Shown here piece by piece: positions 59,889 to 64,000 of a DNA stretch of 64,000 bases. The stretch is from NCBI RefSeq assembly GCF_009707865.1, contig NZ_WMBA01000014.1, positions 1 through 64,000 of the forward strand, in the 5' to 3' direction. Source of the stretch: Amycolatopsis pithecellobii (GTDB lineage Bacteria > Actinomycetota > Actinomycetes > Mycobacteriales > Pseudonocardiaceae). The notes beneath the pieces are model-generated. The model saw only the letters and a program-made list of their open reading frames with translations, did no database searches and was not told the origin of the DNA. Position 1 is the stretch's first letter. Each line of letters starts with the position of its first letter. The translations under genes were made by a program, and so were the position numbers.

Positions 59889-60442
59889 TTCTTGCCCTCG
59901 GTGGGCGGTCGCAACTCGTCGACGAGGACGAACGCGATCAGGCAGTCCTCCGAACCGCGGTTGCTCCACCCGTGCACGGTGCCACGCTGGACCAGCGTGT
60001 CACCGGCGGTCAGCTTCACCTCTCCGGTCTCGAGCAGGGCGTAGATCTCACCGGAGACGACGACGGCGAAGTCGACGCTCGTCGTCCGGTGGAACGTCCC
60101 GTTCCCGATCGACGCGCCTTCGGTGACGTGCGCCGTGCCTGGCATGGAGCCGAAAGCGGCGTCCCGGTCGAAATCGTCGATGAACAGCGAGTCGGGCGGG
60201 AACTGCGAGAGCCGGAAGACCGCGCCCCCCTTGGGCGGCTCCACTTCGAACGGCGTGTAACAAGGCTCAGCGGGGTCGGCGTTGTCCGCGGGAACCCCCG
60301 TGCGCCAGATATCGGTGGCGCCGTAGTCGGGCACACCGGGAAAGGCGAAGGTGAAAGGGCAGATCTCGTCACTCGCGACGGTCGAGCGGCCGTCGGCGTC
60401 GACTCCGGTCACGACCCGCCGGACCGGCTTGAGTCCCCTCAT
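59885..60442 (-). CDS. Cupin-domain protein, paralog of 43587-44162
   Basis: A 185-residue protein aligning along its length with the cupin at 43587-44162: LKPVRRVVTGVDADGRSTV, FPGVPDYGATDIWRTGVPAD, TFHRTTSVDFAVVVSGEIYA and RGTVHGWSNRG. Conserved His residues could bind a metal. The ATG overlaps the 2Fe-2S subunit stop (ATGA) and follows AAGGGA. Encoded within the second Mo hydroxylase operon, it likely has the same job there as its twin in the first. Confidence 0.84.
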   Translation of the reverse strand: MRGLKPVRRVVTGVDADGRSTVASDEICPFTFAFPGVPDYGATDIWRTGVPADNADPAEPCYTPFEVEPPKGGAVFRLSQFPPDSLFIDDFDRDAAFGSMPGTAHVTEGASIGNGTFHRTTSVDFAVVVSGEIYALLETGEVKLTAGDTLVQRGTVHGWSNRGSEDCLIAFVLVDELRPPTEGKK

Positions 60443-60954
60443 GAATTCCGTCCCTTCTCTTGACGACGCCGGGCGGCGAGCCTGGCCGCCTCGACGATGT
60501 TCACATAACCCGTGCAACGACAGAGGTTCCCTTGCAGGGCAAGGCGAATCTCGGCTTCGGATGGTTCTTCGGCGGTATCGAGGAGATCGTCGATCGCGAA
60601 CAGCTGGCCCGCGACGCAGAATCCACATTGGAACGCATCAGAGTCCCAGAACGCCTGCTGCACGTCCCCGAGCTCACCTTCGGGCGCGATGCCCTCGATG
60701 GTGGTGATTTCGGCCCCGTCGACGCTGGCGGCGAGTACCAGACACGATTTGGTGATGCGGCTGTCGACACGCACGGTGCACGCGCCACAGTCACCGTTGT
60801 AGCACCCGATGCGAGTGCCGGTCAGGTGCAGCTCGGCGCGAATCACGTCGGCGAGAAGCTGCCTGTCTTCGATCACGACCCGTCGCGGGCGGCCGTTGAC
60901 CGTGAGCCGTATCGTGCGGCCCGGTGGCTCGTCACAGCCCGTCGATGCGGTCAT
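60439..60954 (-). CDS. Molybdenum hydroxylase 2Fe-2S subunit (CoxS-like), second copy
   Basis: A 171-residue iron-sulfur subunit with plant-type CYNGDCGACTVRV, later Cys in KSCLVLA, and the alpha-helical cluster FQCGFCVAG plus NLCRCTGY. Highly similar to the copy at 41354-41857. It starts one base beyond the FAD-subunit stop and overlaps the cupin start. Confidence 0.93.
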   Translation of the reverse strand: MTASTGCDEPPGRTIRLTVNGRPRRVVIEDRQLLADVIRAELHLTGTRIGCYNGDCGACTVRVDSRITKSCLVLAASVDGAEITTIEGIAPEGELGDVQQAFWDSDAFQCGFCVAGQLFAIDDLLDTAEEPSEAEIRLALQGNLCRCTGYVNIVEAARLAARRRQEKGRNS

Positions 60955-60955
60955 G

Positions 60956-61768
60956 TCACACTCCCAAAAGCTCGTTGACGGCGCGGCGCGCCACGGCGGC
61001 CGCGATCGCCGCGCGGTACTCGCCGGGGGCGAGTACGTCGGACCAGGGCGCGGTGATGGCGGCATCCACGCGCATTTTCAATTCGGCCGGATCGTGCGGA
61101 TCATCCAGCTGAACAATAACGGGAACGGCCTGGACGGCACCCAATGTGACGCGCACACCGCGCGCGTCGTCCCGGACGGCACTGGCGGTGACGATGGGCC
61201 ACGAACCGGTGCTGTGCTTGACTTTGCAGTAACCGCCGGTCCGCTGGGGCGTCATCCGCATCGCCCGCACGAACTCTCCTGCCCGGAGATCGACCGCGAA
61301 GGCATCCACCAGGAAAGCGGTCAGCGGTACCGAACGAAGCCCGTCCGGGCCGTGAATTTCGACCACTGCGCCGAGCGCCGCCAGTGCACCCCGCGCGTCG
61401 GCACTCGGGAAGGCGAAGCACGCGGCGCCGACCAGCGTTGCCTGTTGGGTGAGCTGGCGCCCGCCTGTCACGCCTTGGGCCATCCTCGGCAACAGCGGCA
61501 GCTGCGCACGGAGTAATGCCGAATCCAGCACGTCGGCGTAAGTCACCCGTGCCCCGATCTCGATCGCTCCGCCGACCGTGCCGATACCGGCCAGTCCGAG
61601 ATCCTTGAGGTCCACCACATTCTCGACCTCCGTCACGTGCCGGCCCATCCGCGGGAGCAGCTGGGTACCACCACCCAGCACGGCGACATTTCCGTGATGT
61701 GCCAGCAAAATCTCACTGGTCTCGGTCAGCGAACGTGGCCGGTGGTACCGCAACCGTGTCCGGATCAT
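60956..61768 (-). CDS. Molybdenum hydroxylase FAD subunit (CoxM-like), second copy
   Basis: A 270-residue FAD subunit: VLGGGTQLLPRMG and GGRQLTQQATLVGAACF (FAD loops), KVKHSTGSWPIVTASAV in the C-terminal domain. The arrangement and motifs match the copy at 40542-41357. The ATG overlaps the large-subunit stop (ATGA). Confidence 0.91.
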   Translation of the reverse strand: MIRTRLRYHRPRSLTETSEILLAHHGNVAVLGGGTQLLPRMGRHVTEVENVVDLKDLGLAGIGTVGGAIEIGARVTYADVLDSALLRAQLPLLPRMAQGVTGGRQLTQQATLVGAACFAFPSADARGALAALGAVVEIHGPDGLRSVPLTAFLVDAFAVDLRAGEFVRAMRMTPQRTGGYCKVKHSTGSWPIVTASAVRDDARGVRVTLGAVQAVPVIVQLDDPHDPAELKMRVDAAITAPWSDVLAPGEYRAAIAAAVARRAVNELLGV

Positions 61769-64000
61769 GCGAGCGACACCCCTTCGATCGCGCTCAGCAC
61801 CCTGGGTGGGCTGAGCGGCAGGGAATGCAGTTCGGCCCCGAAGGGAGCGACGGCGTCGTTGACCGCGTTGGTCACCGCGGCCATGGCCACGCCCAGCCCG
61901 CTCTCCCCCGCTCCCTTGCTGCCGAACATGGTGAACGGGGAGGGCGTTTCCTGATGGTCGACACGGAAGGCGGGCAGGTCGGTCGAGCGCGGGAGCAGAT
62001 ATGACTTGAGCGTCCGCGCGAGCGGGTTTCCTTCGCCGTCGTAGGGCAAGTCCTCCCAGAGGACACCACCGACGCCCTGGGACAACGCGCCGAGGAGCTG
62101 GCTGTCGACGAAATTCCGGTTCAGGATCACTCCGCAGTCGCCGACCGCGTAGCATTCCTCGAGGGTCACCACACCCGTGTCGCGGTCGACCCCGACCACG
62201 GCGATCACCGCGGTGCAGGGATAAGCGGGGTAGAAGTTGGTCCGCCCCTGCGCATCCGGCTGATGCTGGAAATTGTGCGGTCCCTCGAGCTTCGTCACCT
62301 CGAGCTGGGCGTGGTTGATACCCGTCGCGGTGGAGCCGTTCTTGAAGATGAACTCGGCGATTTCGGCGAATGACATCGACTTGGTCGCGCTGTGGACGAA
62401 TCCTCCGGCGAATTCGATCTCATCGGCAGGGCACGCCAGCCGGTCCGCCGCGGCAACGGCGAGATGACCGCGGATTTCCCGCGCCGCCGCGGCGGCAGCT
62501 GCCGCACTCGAGGTCGCGGCGCGGCTCCCGAATGATCCGAAGCCGTAGGGACATCGGTCGGTGTCGCCCTGGACCACTTCGACGCGCCGGATATCGATCC
62601 CGAACTCCCGCGCGACCAGATACGCGATGGTCGTTTCGTTGCCGGTGCCGGGATTGGTGACACCAGCGAGTACCGTGACCGCACCACTGGGGTGCACACG
62701 CACGGTCGCGCTGTCATGCCCCCGCGTCAGCGTGCCGATGAGCTCGCCCCCTTCGGGACACAGCTCGAAGCCCACCCCGATGCCGGCCAGCCTGCCTTGC
62801 TGCCGCGCTTCACGTTGCCGGTCCCGAAGCTCGGCGTAGCCCGCGAGATCGAGCACTTTCGTGAGCACGCCGGCGTAGTCGGCGGAGTCGATGTGTTTGT
62901 TGTGGACCCATCCCGGAATGCCGTCGGGGGGCTGGAAATTGCGGAACCGGACGGTCGCCGGATCCAGTCCGAGTTCGGCACCGATCAGGTCCATGACCCG
63001 CTCGAGAACGATGGCCGCCTGCTCCTTGCCGTATCCCCGGGCTCCGGCCCAGGGAGCCTTGTTCGTCACCACCGCCACACCGTCCACCTCGTAGTCGGCG
63101 CATCGGTAGGGGCCGGGGAAGGTGAAGCCGCCCATGGCGGTCAACCCCCAGCCGCTCCACGACGCGAGGCATCCGACGTTGCCGAGCATACGAACCTTGA
63201 GTCCCAGCAGGACACCGCTGTCGTCGAAGCCGAATTCCACGTCGTGGGTGAATTCGCGCGCACCGGCCAGCAACGCCTCCGATCGCGACTCCAGCCATTT
63301 CACCGGCGCCTGCGCAAGCCGGCTCAGGACGCACACGAGGACTTCCTCGGGGTAACCCACGAACTTCTGCCCGAAGGCACCGCCCATGCGCATTCCCGCC
63401 ACCCGGACCCGCTCCTCCGACACACCGAGGACATCGGACAGTCGCGTCCGCAGGATGTGGGGGTTCTGCGTGGAGGCCCAGAGCTCGATTCTGTCCGGCG
63501 TAATCCACGATCCGACGTAGCCACGGTTCTCCATGGGCGCCGCCTGATGCCGCCCCACCGTGATCCTGGTGGACCCGCGATGCCTGGCCGCACGGATCGC
63601 GGTGTCCGGATTCCCTTGCGCGTTCGGCAAATGCCCGATCACGTTGTCCGGCCAGTGCTCGAAAACCCTTGGCGCGTCCGGCCGCAGGGCAGCCTCCACA
63701 TCGAACACCGCGGGCAGTGGCGCGTAATCCACCACGATCGCCGATGCGGCAGCCTCCGCCGTCGCCAGTGAATCCGCGGCGACGGCGGCCACCGGCTCCC
63801 CGACCCAGCGGACCTTGTCCAACGCCAGCACCGGGAACTCCGCGCTGTTACACCCCATCAGCGCGGGGTCCATGAAATGCGGCACCGGCTTGGCCAGCTC
63901 CGCGGCGCGCTCGCCGGTGAGTACGACCTGAACCCCGGGAATCGCTTCAGCTCCGGCGGTATCGATGGAAACAATGCGCGCGTGCGGATGCGGGCTTCGC
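61765..64000 (-). CDS. Molybdenum hydroxylase large subunit, second copy (5' end beyond window)
   Basis: The frame stays open to the right edge and gives about 745 residues; the first visible part (RSPHPHARIVSIDTAGAEA) corresponds to residue 45 or so of the complete copy at 38146, so only the N-terminal 40-50 residues are missing. It shows MGGGAFGQKF-like pterin motif (RMGGAFGQKFVGY), APWAGARGYGKEQ at the substrate side and the catalytic Glu in SKGAGESGLGVA. Like its paralog it lacks the CO-dehydrogenase AYxCSFR loop. First gene of the L-M-S-cupin-SDR operon. Confidence 0.92.
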   Translation of the reverse strand, partial: RSPHPHARIVSIDTAGAEAIPGVQVVLTGERAAELAKPVPHFMDPALMGCNSAEFPVLALDKVRWVGEPVAAVAADSLATAEAAASAIVVDYAPLPAVFDVEAALRPDAPRVFEHWPDNVIGHLPNAQGNPDTAIRAARHRGSTRITVGRHQAAPMENRGYVGSWITPDRIELWASTQNPHILRTRLSDVLGVSEERVRVAGMRMGGAFGQKFVGYPEEVLVCVLSRLAQAPVKWLESRSEALLAGAREFTHDVEFGFDDSGVLLGLKVRMLGNVGCLASWSGWGLTAMGGFTFPGPYRCADYEVDGVAVVTNKAPWAGARGYGKEQAAIVLERVMDLIGAELGLDPATVRFRNFQPPDGIPGWVHNKHIDSADYAGVLTKVLDLAGYAELRDRQREARQQGRLAGIGVGFELCPEGGELIGTLTRGHDSATVRVHPSGAVTVLAGVTNPGTGNETTIAYLVAREFGIDIRRVEVVQGDTDRCPYGFGSFGSRAATSSAAAAAAAAREIRGHLAVAAADRLACPADEIEFAGGFVHSATKSMSFAEIAEFIFKNGSTATGINHAQLEVTKLEGPHNFQHQPDAQGRTNFYPAYPCTAVIAVVGVDRDTGVVTLEECYAVGDCGVILNRNFVDSQLLGALSQGVGGVLWEDLPYDGEGNPLARTLKSYLLPRSTDLPAFRVDHQETPSPFTMFGSKGAGESGLGVAMAAVTNAVNDAVAPFGAELHSLPLSPPRVLSAIEGVSLA

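Noticed and set aside
1-64000. CRISPR arrays, tRNA or rRNA genes, and prophage genes
   Set aside because: No regularly spaced repeats, no recognisable RNA gene and no phage structural or integrase gene were seen.

Overview
The window is high-GC DNA (GTG and TTG starts, dense four-base stop/start overlaps, GGAG-type ribosome sites) typical of a filamentous actinomycete, probably Pseudonocardiales (Amycolatopsis, Pseudonocardia or Saccharopolyspora type). This rests on style and gene families; no rRNA or tRNA is present to fix it. No CRISPR array, intact insertion sequence or prophage was seen. About 55 protein genes, many regulators and several broken genes are present.

Layout: (1) 1-6730, a dipeptide/oligopeptide-type ABC importer with a GntR regulator and the stub of a hydrolase. 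(2) 6821-14742, a compact, apparently co-transcribed cassette encoding a fatty acyl-AMP ligase, two acyl-CoA-dehydrogenase-like flavoproteins, a free-standing acyl carrier protein, a free-standing condensation-domain enzyme and an MFS exporter. It looks like a small lipid-amide or lipid-ester natural-product pathway and is the most interesting locus here. (3) 15094-17269, an operon of flavohemoglobin, a DivIVA-domain protein and a truncated hemoglobin, probably for nitric oxide defence. (4) 17474-24282, a TetR gene divergent from a cupin/hydrolase, a SnoaL-like protein, an aromatic-type FAD monooxygenase, a prolyl-oligopeptidase-like protein and a PucR/CdaR regulator, with a strong inverted-repeat operator between the divergent genes. 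(5) 24291-33892, a catabolic-looking set: amine-oxidase-like flavoprotein, amidohydrolase, cyclase/formamidase, MHS transporter, hydrolases, a second flavoprotein and a TauD dioxygenase, with decayed IclR and SMI1/KNR4 genes beside it.

(6) 34297-47035, a GntR gene divergent from an acyl-CoA dehydrogenase pair, an SDR and a molybdenum hydroxylase (large, FAD and 2Fe-2S subunits), followed by a thiolase-fold/DUF35 pair, cupin, acyl-CoA ligase, FAH-family hydrolase and ABM-family protein. This resembles CoA-thioester side-chain degradation with a retro-aldol step. (7) 47089-49896, an IS701-like transposase remnant, a luciferase-like oxidoreductase and its MarR regulator, and a gene-poor stretch. 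(8) 49897-64000, a second catabolic block on the minus strand: beta-propeller protein, semialdehyde dehydrogenase, two mycofactocin-type SDRs, cyclase, a ribose-type ABC importer with a frameshifted ATPase, an SDR, a cupin and a second molybdenum hydroxylase running off the right edge.

Blocks 6 and 8 share paralogous molybdenum hydroxylase, cupin and SDR genes and AT-rich GTATAC-like promoter motifs, so they probably serve related substrates under GntR-type control. Several genes carry apparent inactivating changes (two frameshift-like sites, two deleted regulators or immunity-like genes, two catalytic-residue replacements), which suggests either local decay or draft-sequence errors.
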